Origin: JAFKKF01 sp035651055 | GTDB taxonomy: Bacteria > Pseudomonadota > Alphaproteobacteria > Rhizobiales > Kaistiaceae | Length of the DNA: 7,305 bases | NCBI GenBank assembly: GCA_035651055.1 | Contig: DASRGK010000063.1 | Location: 1 to 7,305 of the forward strand | Reading direction: 5' to 3' | In this document: one piece after another, positions 1-5,905 of the stretch | Position numbering within the stretch: position 1 is the stretch's first letter | Layout of the letters: every line of letters begins with the position of its first letter | Translations under genes and position numbers: made by a program | The notes under the pieces: model-generated | Told to the model about the DNA's origin: nothing | What the model saw: the letters and a program-made list of their open reading frames with translations, nothing else | Databases searched by the model: none

Positions 1-200
1 CCGACCGGCTGGCGATCGCCGGCTACGGCGACCTCGACCTCGCCCAGCAGCTCTATCCCGCCCTCACCACGGTGCGCGTGCCACGCTATGAGATGGGCCG
101 CCAAGCGGTGCGCCAGTTGCTGCGACGGCTCTCCGGCGACACCAAATCGCCGACCATCGTCAGCCTCGGCTTCCAGATCATCGACCGCGACAGCGCCTAG
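1..200 (+). CDS. LacI-family transcriptional repressor, C-terminal fragment (gluconate GntR-like)
   Basis: This is the last 65 residues of a DNA-binding repressor whose start lies left of the window. The reading frame begins at position 3 and ends with TAG at 198-200. The visible part starts DRLAIAGYGDLDLAQQLYPA and continues through TTVRVPRYEMGRQAVRQLL to LGFQIIDRDSA. This is the typical end of the periplasmic-binding-protein-like effector domain of LacI-family repressors: IAGxxDLDxA, then ALTTVRxPRxxMG, then a final LGFxxxxR(D/E)S strand. The wording is closest to the gluconate (GntR) branch. The helix-turn-helix is outside the window. The gene converges on the toxin-antitoxin pair with only 6 nt between the stop codons. 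It is the natural candidate regulator of the sugar-acid operon further right, where a GntR-like operator is present. Family assignment is firm; ligand and target are inference. Confidence 0.9.
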   Translation, partial: DRLAIAGYGDLDLAQQLYPALTTVRVPRYEMGRQAVRQLLRRLSGDTKSPTIVSLGFQIIDRDSA

Positions 201-206
201 CCCGGC

Positions 207-647
207 CTAGAGCTGGACCGGGTCAATCACTTCCAGAAATTTGAAGCGATGGAAGTCGGTGTCGCGCGTGCAGATGCGCCGGACGCCGTGCTCGCGCATG
301 AGGACCGCGGTATGCGCTTCATGCAGGATGTTTCCGCGAAGATCGGGATTCTCGGCGAGTGTTTCGTTGGCGACGAGGGGATGCCGCTCGGTCGCATGAA
401 GCACCGAAAAAGTCGGGGCAACAAGAAGCGCGTTTGCAAGGAAACTCCATGCGCCGCGAACGGTCCACGGGCTTTGCAGGGTCCGAGGATGTGTCACGAC
501 ACGGAGAAACTCGTAGAGAATTGGCCACGTCGCGTACCACGGCTCCGATGAGACGCGTTGGCGTTCGAGCCAGATCAAGCACGGGCGGTGGAAGGGAGAG
601 GTCGCGTTGGCGGCATACACCAGGATATTCGTATCAACCGCAATCAC
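207..647 (-). CDS. vapC: PIN-domain toxin, VapC type (probable ribonuclease)
   Basis: This 146-residue protein has the PIN fold of VapC toxins, Mg-dependent RNases that cut tRNA or rRNA when not bound by antitoxin. It opens with MIAVDTNILVYAA, which holds the first acidic residue (D5). E46 lies in ILYEFLRVV. The motif RGNILHEAHTA (105-114) supplies the third acidic residue, E110, where the family usually has Asp. CTRDTDFHRF (126-135) carries D129 and D131, followed by the final strand. The start is GTG at 647-645. It overlaps the antitoxin stop (TGA, 646-644) by 4 nt, with a weak AAGAAGA ribosome binding site inside the antitoxin gene, so translation is probably coupled. The length is normal and there is no frameshift. 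The GC content looks lower than that of the flanking metabolic genes, consistent with horizontal acquisition. PIN assignment is secure; RNA target unknown. Confidence 0.9.
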   Translation of the reverse strand: MIAVDTNILVYAANATSPFHRPCLIWLERQRVSSEPWYATWPILYEFLRVVTHPRTLQSPWTVRGAWSFLANALLVAPTFSVLHATERHPLVANETLAENPDLRGNILHEAHTAVLMREHGVRRICTRDTDFHRFKFLEVIDPVQL

Positions 648-874
648 TCTTCTTCCATGGCGCGATAGAGCGCGTCCCGATCGGCGAGGTCGACGAGTTC
701 CCGGCCTCCATCAAAGGTGGGTATCGGCGGCAGCGCTGGCTTTTTCCTGGGTTGCCGCTGAAGCGCGCTGCGCAGCGCCGCCTCGACCAGTTCCGACATT
801 GTCTTCCTCTGCCGCGCGGCTTCCTGCTTCAGGCGGGACATTACGCCATCGTCGATGTTGAGAGTCGTCTTCAT
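644..874 (-). CDS. vapB: Ribbon-helix-helix antitoxin, VapB type
   Basis: This 76-residue antitoxin is paired with the PIN toxin directly downstream. The N-terminal half (MKTTLNIDDGVMSRLKQEAA, then KTMSELVEAALRSAL) is a ribbon-helix-helix DNA-binding domain: a short beta strand (TTLNID) and two helices, as used by many VapB proteins to dimerise and bind their own operator. The tail after residue 42 is proline- and acid-rich (ALPPIPTFDGG, DLADRDALYRAMEEE) and should wrap the toxin. ATG at 874-872 is chosen because RHH antitoxins of this group begin MKTTLNID. An in-frame ATG at 886-884 would add MVFH and has AGGG close upstream, so it is a real alternative. Repeated TATGG half-sites around and upstream of the start suggest autoregulation by the VapBC complex. 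The gene is 64 nt downstream of the dehydratase stop. Confidence 0.88.
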   Translation of the reverse strand: MKTTLNIDDGVMSRLKQEAARQRKTMSELVEAALRSALQRQPRKKPALPPIPTFDGGRELVDLADRDALYRAMEEE

Positions 875-907
875 ATGGAAGACCATACGCCCTGTATGGC
901 TATATGG
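872..907. promoter_or_regulatory. Candidate VapB/VapBC autoregulatory operator
   Basis: The element is a cluster of similar half-sites at the antitoxin start. A perfect inverted repeat, CCATAC (883-888) and GTATGG (894-899), has a 5-nt spacer. Further TATGG copies lie at 874-878 and 903-907, and CATATG (872-877) is itself palindromic. Ribbon-helix-helix antitoxins usually bind such short repeated half-sites over their promoter. No convincing -35/-10 pair could be chosen here, so the promoter itself is not called. The repeats are seen directly; their function is inferred. Confidence 0.45.
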
Positions 908-938
908 CAACCGCCCCTGGCTGGTTAGGAGGAGGGCG

Positions 939-2186
939 CTACTTCCCGCCCCGCCGCCACGGACGGCGCCCGCGGGCGGCGCGAGCCGAACGGCGGACGC
1001 GTTCCTTGACGCCGGTCTGAGCCTCGCCGCGCCCTGTTCCGAGCCGCTTCTCCCAGCCCTCCTCGAATATGTTGAGATAGGCCTTGGGATCGTAGGGACG
1101 GGCCCTCGCCACCTCGACATTGAGGTCGATGCCGAGGCCCGGCCCGTCCGGCAGCGACAAGTGGCCGTTCTCGGGATTGATCGTCGGGTGCCAGGTGACG
1201 AGATCGCGCGTCCATGGTTCGTTGAACGCGTCGAAATGTTCCTGGATGAGGAAGTTCGGCACGCAGGCGGCGAGCTGGAGACAAACGGCGGTGGCGACCG
1301 GCCCGCCGCTCTGGTGCGGCGCGATGTAGCTCCCGTGGGCCAGCGCAAGGTCGGCGACGGCGAGCGTGTTGGCGATGCCGCCGAGCGACATCGGCTCAGG
1401 CTGGAAGATGTTGACCCCGCCGCCCTCGGCAAGCGTGAAGAACTGCCCGACGGTATCGTACATCTCGCCGGTCGCGACCGGGATCGGGCTGGCATGCCCG
1501 ACGGGGTGGACCGTCTCCTGCCGGTCGCGCGTCGTCGGCTCCTCCCACCAATAGAGGTTGAGGGGCGCCAGCCGCCGCGCCGCGCGGATCGCCTCGGTTT
1601 CGGTGAACCGCGCATGCACGTCGATGAGGATGAGCGTATCGGCGGGCAGCCCTTTGCGCAGCGACCGGAGAATCTCCTCGGCAAGGCCGAGTTCGGCCTC
1701 GCTGATGAAGCCCTGCGCCGTGCCGAACGGGTCGACCTTGAACGCCTTGAAGCCCTTCGCAATGACGCCCTTCGCGGCGGCAAGGAAGGCCTCGGGCGTC
1801 CGCTCGGTCCGGTACCAGCCGTTGGCGTAGCCCATGACGCTGTCTCGGACCCGGCCGCCGAGCAGCTGGTGGACCGGCGCACCGAGATGCTTGCCGAGAA
1901 TGTCCCAGCACGCCACCTCCACGGCCGCGATGACGGTGCGGTGGATATGGCCGCCGTCGAGCGAGACGCTGTCGAGCATGCGACTGGCGAGCGCGCGCAC
2001 GCGCAGCGGATCCTGCCCGATGACGAGATGCTCAAGCTCGCGCACGCCGGCTTCGGTCGTGCGGATGAAGCCGTTCAGCGTTCCCTCGCCGATGCCGTGG
2101 ATGCCGGCGTCGGTGTTGACCCGGACGAAAAGCCAGTTCTTCCAGCCGGCGCCGACGGTGAATGTCTCGATCCCGGTGATCCGCAT
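939..2186 (-). CDS. Enolase-superfamily sugar-acid dehydratase (mandelate racemase/galactonate dehydratase type)
   Basis: This 415-residue enzyme is predicted to remove water from an aldonic acid and give a 2-keto-3-deoxy acid. The N-terminal capping domain covers about residues 1-120. The barrel follows, with metal ligands D189 (in LILIDVHARF), E215 (YWWEEPT) and E241 (ATGEMYDT). H191 in the D-x-H motif and H291 in IAPHQSGGP match the general acid and base of galactonate dehydratase DgoD. E316 in LIQEHFDAF also fits. No KxK motif of the racemase branch is present; that position reads FKVDPFG (149-155). ATG at 2186 follows GAGGAGG with a 6-nt gap, 11 nt after the transketolase C-subunit, so it is the last gene of that operon. 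The final ~30 residues are an Arg-rich tail beyond the usual family end. The substrate is not determinable; galactonate, gluconate or another aldonate are all possible. Confidence 0.88.
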   Translation of the reverse strand: MRITGIETFTVGAGWKNWLFVRVNTDAGIHGIGEGTLNGFIRTTEAGVRELEHLVIGQDPLRVRALASRMLDSVSLDGGHIHRTVIAAVEVACWDILGKHLGAPVHQLLGGRVRDSVMGYANGWYRTERTPEAFLAAAKGVIAKGFKAFKVDPFGTAQGFISEAELGLAEEILRSLRKGLPADTLILIDVHARFTETEAIRAARRLAPLNLYWWEEPTTRDRQETVHPVGHASPIPVATGEMYDTVGQFFTLAEGGGVNIFQPEPMSLGGIANTLAVADLALAHGSYIAPHQSGGPVATAVCLQLAACVPNFLIQEHFDAFNEPWTRDLVTWHPTINPENGHLSLPDGPGLGIDLNVEVARARPYDPKAYLNIFEEGWEKRLGTGRGEAQTGVKERVRRSARAARGRRPWRRGGK

Positions 2187-2192
2187 TGGGCG

Positions 2193-2199
2193 CCTCCTC
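2193..2199 (-). promoter_or_regulatory. Strong ribosome binding site of the dehydratase gene
   Basis: GAGGAGG on the minus strand lies 6 nt before the ATG at 2186-2184 and overlaps the TGA stop (2200-2198) of the transketolase C-subunit. It fixes the dehydratase start and rules out a 31-residue upstream extension that would run back into the transketolase gene. The overlap also suggests that ribosomes ending the upstream gene can re-initiate here. Confidence 0.85.
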
Positions 2200-3178
2200 A
2201 GGCATCCGCGACGATCGCGGCGACGACCCGGTCGGTGGTGAGACCGTAGCGTTCCTGGAGGTGCGGCACCGACCCGCATTCGATGTAACGGTCGGGAAGG
2301 CCGATCCGGACGAGCGGTTTCCGCACGCCGCGCGCATAGAGCGCCTCGACGACGGCGCTGGCGAGGCCGCCGACCATGACATGGTTCTCCGCCGTCACCA
2401 CGCGGCCGACCGACGCCGCAAAGTCCGCGACCGCGTCGGCGTCGAACGGCTTGATGGTGGGCACGTGCAGCACGCCCGCGTCGATGCCGCGCGCGGCGAG
2501 CATAGCCGCCGCGTCGAGCGCACGCTCGGTCATCAGCCCGGTCGAGATGATCCCGACATCCTTGCCCTCCCGCACCAGGGCGGCCTTGCCGAGCGCGAAG
2601 CGGTAGCGCGACGGATCGAGCACCACCGGCACCTTGCCGCGGAGGAGCCGCATGTAGACCGGGCCGTCATGATCGGCGATCGCAGCGGTCGCCTGCGCGA
2701 TATCGGTCGCGTCGCAAGGATCGATGATGGCGAGACCGGGCACCATTCGCATCAGCGCGAGGTCCTCGATCGCCTGGTGCGTCCCGCCATAGCCGGTCGT
2801 CAGCCCGGGCAGGCCGGCAATGATCTTCACGTTGAGATGGCTGTGCGCGACGGCGATGGCGATGAAATCGAACGCGCGACGGGTCGCGAAGACGCCGTAG
2901 GTGGTCGCAAACGGCACTTTGCCGGTCCGCGCCAGGCCGGCGGCGATGGCGACGAGGTTCTGCTCGGCCATCCCGACGTTGAAGAAGCGGTCGGGGAAGG
3001 CATCTCGGAAAGGCAGGATGTCGGTGTACTTGCCGAGGTCGGCGGTAAGTCCCACGATTTCCTGCCGTTTCCTGCCGGCCGCGACCAGCGCCTGTCCGAA
3101 CGGCGCCTCGACCGCTGCGCGGTTCGCCGCGGTCGCCTCATCCTCCCCCATCGCCAGGGTGCGTGCGCGCTCAGCCAT
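2198..3178 (-). CDS. Split transketolase, C-terminal subunit (pyrimidine-binding and C-terminal domains)
   Basis: This 326-residue protein forms the second half of a two-subunit transketolase. The pyrimidine-binding domain (about 20-185) carries the catalytic Glu, E72, in NVGMAEQN, which activates thiamine diphosphate, and H134 in GGTHQAIEDLALMR, equivalent to E. coli His473. The C-terminal transketolase domain follows (about 200-326; ISTGLMTERALDAA, HVPTIKPFD, ENHVMVGGLASAV). By eye, other substrate contacts are changed: Ser385 is Y51 (ADLGKYTD), His461 is G122 and Asp469 is Y130 (TTGYGGTHQ), while Arg520 fits R180. ATG at 3178 is preceded by GAAGGGGG at 6 nt spacing and overlaps the end of the N-subunit gene by 8 nt. 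Longer upstream starts would lie wholly inside the N-subunit gene and are rejected. Known split enzymes include apulose-4-phosphate and sulfofructose transketolases; orthology to either cannot be shown here. Confidence 0.92.
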   Translation of the reverse strand: MAERARTLAMGEDEATAANRAAVEAPFGQALVAAGRKRQEIVGLTADLGKYTDILPFRDAFPDRFFNVGMAEQNLVAIAAGLARTGKVPFATTYGVFATRRAFDFIAIAVAHSHLNVKIIAGLPGLTTGYGGTHQAIEDLALMRMVPGLAIIDPCDATDIAQATAAIADHDGPVYMRLLRGKVPVVLDPSRYRFALGKAALVREGKDVGIISTGLMTERALDAAAMLAARGIDAGVLHVPTIKPFDADAVADFAASVGRVVTAENHVMVGGLASAVVEALYARGVRKPLVRIGLPDRYIECGSVPHLQERYGLTTDRVVAAIVADA

Positions 3179-4031
3179 GAGTCGCCCCCTTCTCGAACTC
3201 CGCGATGAGCGAATCCCACTCGCCCGGGTCGACCCGCACGAAATGCGCCTTCTCGCGCGTCTCAAGCGTCGGGACGCCCTTGCCGGGAAGCGTGCGCAGG
3301 ACGATCGCCTTCGGCTTGCCCGCCCGCGCCCGCGCCACGCGCAGCGCTTCGACCATCGCAGCCATGTCGTTGCCGTCGATTTCCTGCGTATCCCAGCCGA
3401 AGGCGCGCCACTTGTCGGCGACCGGCTCCATTTCGAGCACAAGCTTGCCGTCGGCCTGGATGCCGTTGCAATCGATGAGGGCAACCAGGTTGTCGAGGCC
3501 GAAATGCGATGCCGACATAGCCGCTTCCCAGGTGGCGCCCTCCTGCATCTCGCCGTCGGAGAGTTCGACAAAGACGCGCGCGTGGTTGCCGTCCATGCGC
3601 AGCCCGAGCGCCTGCCCGACGCCCTGCCCGAGGCCATGCCCGAGCGAGCCGCCGATGATCTCAACCCCCGGCGTCGTGTCGAGCGTGCTCATTTCGAGCC
3701 GGCTGCCGTCGGCGCCGTAGGTCGACAGTTCGGCGACGGGAAGGATTCCGCACTCGGCGAGCGCCGCCCAGAGGGCGATCGAGTAATGCCCGGTCGACAG
3801 CAGGAAGCGGTCGCGGTCTGCCCAGGTCACGTTCTGCGGATCGTAGCGGAGCTCATGGAAGTAGAGCGCCGCAAGCATATCGGCGATGCCGAGTCCCTGG
3901 CCGATATAGCCCTGCCCCTGCCCCCGCGCCATCGTCAGCATATGCCGGCGAAGGTTGCCCGCGCGCAATCTCAGCGCCTTGAGATCCGGCGTATCGGAGG
4001 GAAAATTGCTTGGCGCCGCTGCCTTCTCCAT
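3171..4031 (-). CDS. Split transketolase, N-terminal subunit (thiamine-diphosphate-binding domain)
   Basis: This 286-residue protein is the PP-binding half of a two-subunit transketolase and should form the active site together with the next gene's product. The thiamine-diphosphate/Mg motif is LSDGEMQEG...DCNG, with D159, E164 and N189; the usual GDG reads SDG. GSLGHGLGQG (128-137) and STGHYSIALW (79-88, H82 matching E. coli His66) are typical. H263 in KAHF may match His261. The usual GHPG motif, holding E. coli His26, is replaced by GYIG, so Y42 stands in for His. The segment before PGVE lacks the usual GHP, with M114 near His100. ATG at 4031 overlaps the dehydrogenase stop by 1 nt (TGATG), so translation is coupled. 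The length is normal for this subunit and nothing is truncated. Ketol transfer from a ketose to an aldehyde is the expected reaction; donor and acceptor are unknown. Confidence 0.92.
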   Translation of the reverse strand: MEKAAAPSNFPSDTPDLKALRLRAGNLRRHMLTMARGQGQGYIGQGLGIADMLAALYFHELRYDPQNVTWADRDRFLLSTGHYSIALWAALAECGILPVAELSTYGADGSRLEMSTLDTTPGVEIIGGSLGHGLGQGVGQALGLRMDGNHARVFVELSDGEMQEGATWEAAMSASHFGLDNLVALIDCNGIQADGKLVLEMEPVADKWRAFGWDTQEIDGNDMAAMVEALRVARARAGKPKAIVLRTLPGKGVPTLETREKAHFVRVDPGEWDSLIAEFEKGATHG

Positions 4032-4813
4032 CAGTCCCGGTCCAGTCCGCCGCTCAGGTTCAACCGTTCCGCCGCAACGTAGTCCGGCGCGTCGAGCGCC
4101 AGCCAGATGACGCCGGCCGCAACGTCCGCCGGCTCGACCCTGCGGCCGAGCGGCACACGCCGCGTGCGCTCGTCGAGAAACGCCTGAAGGTCGTTCCGCC
4201 CTTCGACGCGGGCGAGATCGGCCTCGGTACTCCGCTGCATTTCCGTGTCCATCATGCCGGGCGCTACGCTGTTGACGAGCACGCCAAACGGCGCCAGCGC
4301 GACTGCCGCCGCGCGCGTCACCGAATCGACGCCGGCCTTGCTCGCGGCATAGGCGCTGTAGTTGGGGAGCGCCATGCGGGAGGCCGGCGAGGTGATGTTG
4401 ACGATCCGGCCGGAGCGCCGTTCCCGCATGACCCGTCCGGCGGCTGCCGTAGCGAGCGCCAGCGCCGTGAGGTTGAGCGAAAGCGTCCGGTTCCAGAGTT
4501 TCGCCGTCATGTCGAGAAACGGCTCGATCGCGCCATAGCCGGCATTGTTGACGAGGATGTCGAGCCGGCCCCAGGCCTTGACCACCGCGTCGACCGCAGC
4601 CTCCGGCGCGCCCTCGCGCGTGAGGTCATCGACGAGCGACATCGAGGTGGCGCCCGCCTCGCGGCAAAGCTCTTCCGTTTCGGCGGCACCTTTCCGGTTG
4701 ATGTCGAGGATGGCGACGGCGACGCCGCGCTTCGCCAATTGCAGGGCGATTTCGCGGCCAAGGCCGCCGCCGGCCCCGGTCACCAGCGCAGTTTTCTTGG
4801 TCTTTTCGGTCAC
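4031..4813 (-). CDS. Short-chain dehydrogenase/reductase (SDR), probably NAD-dependent
   Basis: This 260-residue classical SDR is the first gene of the catabolic operon and probably oxidises a sugar, polyol or sugar acid, or reduces a ketone. The cofactor loop TGAGGGLG is at 12-19. D37 in AILDINR, at the end of the second strand, favours NAD over NADP. NNAG is at 89-92 and N114 lies in SLNLTAL. The catalytic Ser is S142 in NITSPAS, with Y155 and K159 in YSAYAASK. VNSVAPGMMDTEM (180-192) and a final LNLSGGL strand complete the fold. The start is GTG at 4813-4811, with no clear Shine-Dalgarno sequence before it. It is kept because the Rossmann strand begins only a few residues in and no better in-frame start was seen. 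A promoter and operator candidate lies 36-65 nt upstream. The substrate is not predictable within this large family. Confidence 0.9.
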   Translation of the reverse strand: MTEKTKKTALVTGAGGGLGREIALQLAKRGVAVAILDINRKGAAETEELCREAGATSMSLVDDLTREGAPEAAVDAVVKAWGRLDILVNNAGYGAIEPFLDMTAKLWNRTLSLNLTALALATAAAGRVMRERRSGRIVNITSPASRMALPNYSAYAASKAGVDSVTRAAAVALAPFGVLVNSVAPGMMDTEMQRSTEADLARVEGRNDLQAFLDERTRRVPLGRRVEPADVAAGVIWLALDAPDYVAAERLNLSGGLDRD

Positions 4814-4848
4814 GGTGGGCGTATCGCTCTATTGGCGGAAAGCCGTCC

Positions 4849-4864
4849 TTGTTACCGTTATCAT
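4849..4864. promoter_or_regulatory. Candidate LacI/GntR-type operator in front of the catabolic operon
   Basis: The 16-bp element TTGTTA-CCGT-TATCAT is an imperfect palindrome with a central CG, a hallmark of LacI-family operators. Each half differs by one base from the ATGTTA-N4-TAACAT pattern described for E. coli gluconate repressor GntR sites (10 of 12 half-site positions, compared from memory). It overlaps the proposed -10 region, so a bound repressor would block transcription of the dehydrogenase-transketolase-dehydratase genes. The LacI-family gene at the left edge is the obvious candidate to bind it. The match is seen directly; the binding is inferred. Confidence 0.5.
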
Positions 4865-4878
4865 CGGCGTTGCGTCAA
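4849..4878 (-). promoter_or_regulatory. Candidate promoter of the SDR-transketolase-dehydratase operon
   Basis: On the minus strand TTGACG (4878-4873) matches the -35 consensus at five of six bases. A weak -10, TAACAA (4854-4849), follows after 18 nt, or GTAACA after 17 nt. Transcription would start near 4842, leaving a leader of about 30 nt before the GTG at 4813. The 94-nt gap after the LysR gene is the only non-coding stretch that could hold this promoter. The weak -10 is consistent with a regulated promoter. Confidence 0.4.
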
Positions 4879-4907
4879 GCGAGCCGGGAAGACAGTTGTG
4901 AATCGCG

Positions 4908-5801
4908 TCAGGGCCGCCCGCTTCGGTGAAACCCGTCTGCGACCGCCTCGATGAAGGCGGTCAGCCGGCGCGGTACCAAACTCCGCGACGGATGGACGAT
5001 GTGGACCGGCAGCGTCTGCAGCTTCCAGCCATGGAAGAGGCGGACGAGCCGTCCTTCCGCGAGGTCGCTTTCGACCAGGTCGAGCGGCAGATAGACGATC
5101 CCGGCGCCGTCAAGCGCCAGCGCCCGCTGGGCCTCGCCGTTGTCGATCTCGATGCCGCCGTCGACCTCGACCGTCAGCGCCCGGCCGGCATGGTCGTAGA
5201 AGTTCCACCGGTTCCGCGGCACCAGGTTGATATTGAGGATGCAGCGCGCGGCAGCGAGGTCGCCGGGCTGTTTCGGCCGGCCGTGGCGGGCAAGGTAATC
5301 GGGCGACGCGCAGCAGGCGAAGCGGTACGTACCAACGCGACGCGCCACCATGGTCGACGCCCGAAGATTCCCGACGCGGACGGCGAGATCGAAACCCTCG
5401 GAGACGAGATCGACGAACCGGTCGCTGAGGCTCATCTCGAACTTCACACCCGGATGCTCGGCGACGAAGCGGGTGATGATCGCCGGCAGCCGCTTGATGC
5501 CGAGCGTGGTCGGCCCGCTCATGCGGATGCGCCCGCTGAGGGCATCACCCGACGACACCTCGGACAGCGAGTCCGCCGCCTCGATCACGCTCTGTGCCCG
5601 CCGGACGAACTCCTCCCCCGCCGCCGTCAGCCGCTGCCGCCGCGTGGTCCGCTCGATCAGTTTCACCGCATAGCGTTCTTCGAGGTTCTGGATGCGGCGT
5701 CCGACCATCGCCGGCGACAGGTTGAGCTGGCGCGCGGCCGCCGCGAAGCTGCCGCGGCGGGCGGCAGCAAGAAAGGTGCGGAGATCGTCGAGGTCGGCCA
5801 T
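4908..5801 (-). CDS. LysR-family transcriptional regulator
   Basis: This 297-residue regulator has the standard LysR layout. The winged helix-turn-helix fills residues 1-60 (MADLDDLRTFLAAARRGSFA, then ARQLNLSPAMVGRRIQNLEE and RTTRRQRLTAAGEEF). A linker helix and the two-lobed effector-binding domain follow (about 88-290; GRIRMSGPTTLGIKRLPAI, FDLAVRVG, ALDGAGIVYLPLDLVESDL). ATG at 5801 is preferred because LysR proteins usually begin a few residues before the LRTFL helix, although no Shine-Dalgarno is evident. An in-frame GTG at 5837 would add 12 residues. The FDLAVRVG segment is common in regulators of oxidoreductase genes. It is divergent from the NAD(P)-binding oxidoreductase at 5906, the usual arrangement for a LysR protein and its target. 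It also precedes the catabolic operon in the same direction, so read-through or regulation of that operon is possible but not shown. Confidence 0.93.
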   Translation of the reverse strand: MADLDDLRTFLAAARRGSFAAAARQLNLSPAMVGRRIQNLEERYAVKLIERTTRRQRLTAAGEEFVRRAQSVIEAADSLSEVSSGDALSGRIRMSGPTTLGIKRLPAIITRFVAEHPGVKFEMSLSDRFVDLVSEGFDLAVRVGNLRASTMVARRVGTYRFACCASPDYLARHGRPKQPGDLAAARCILNINLVPRNRWNFYDHAGRALTVEVDGGIEIDNGEAQRALALDGAGIVYLPLDLVESDLAEGRLVRLFHGWKLQTLPVHIVHPSRSLVPRRLTAFIEAVADGFHRSGRP

Positions 5802-5905
5802 TCGATACTGATATGCAATTCTGAAACCGATATCCACGCTATTTTCTTTTCAATGGGGGGAGCGCATCTCACCTTCACTGAACCCGAACCAAACGGAGAC
5901 ATGAA
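5802..5905. promoter_or_regulatory. Divergent control region between the LysR gene and the oxidoreductase gene
   Basis: This 104-nt spacer should hold both divergent promoters and the LysR binding site. For the LysR gene, TTGAAA on the minus strand (5853-5848) with TATCGG (5832-5827) is a possible but poorly spaced (15 nt) promoter. CGATA occurs twice as a direct repeat, at 5803-5807 and 5828-5832. No clean T-N11-A inverted repeat was found by eye, so no exact LysR box is called. A ribosome binding site, GGAG (5895-5898), serves the rightward gene. Confidence 0.35.

Noticed and set aside
967..978. CGCCCGCGGGCG palindrome as a terminator of the catabolic operon
   Set aside because: It lies inside the dehydratase reading frame, has no loop and no T run after it, and is expected from the local GC content.
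644..2035. 463-codon minus-strand frame ending as the antitoxin
   Set aside because: Only its last 76 to 80 codons make a real protein (the ribbon-helix-helix antitoxin). The upstream part is an out-of-frame reading of the dehydratase gene, rich in Arg and Ser.
855..2249. 464-codon open frame on the + strand
   Set aside because: It is antisense to the dehydratase, whose motifs, ribosome binding site and operon position are clear. Long shadow frames are expected at this GC content, and the translation shows no recognisable domain.
2186..3208. 340-codon open frame on the + strand
   Set aside because: It lies opposite the transketolase C-subunit and its translation is charged, low-complexity and without any family motif.
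2198..3664. Transketolase C-subunit extended upstream to a 488-residue protein
   Set aside because: The extra N-terminal part is an out-of-frame reading of the N-subunit gene. The ATG at 3178 has a good ribosome binding site and matches the subunit's normal length.
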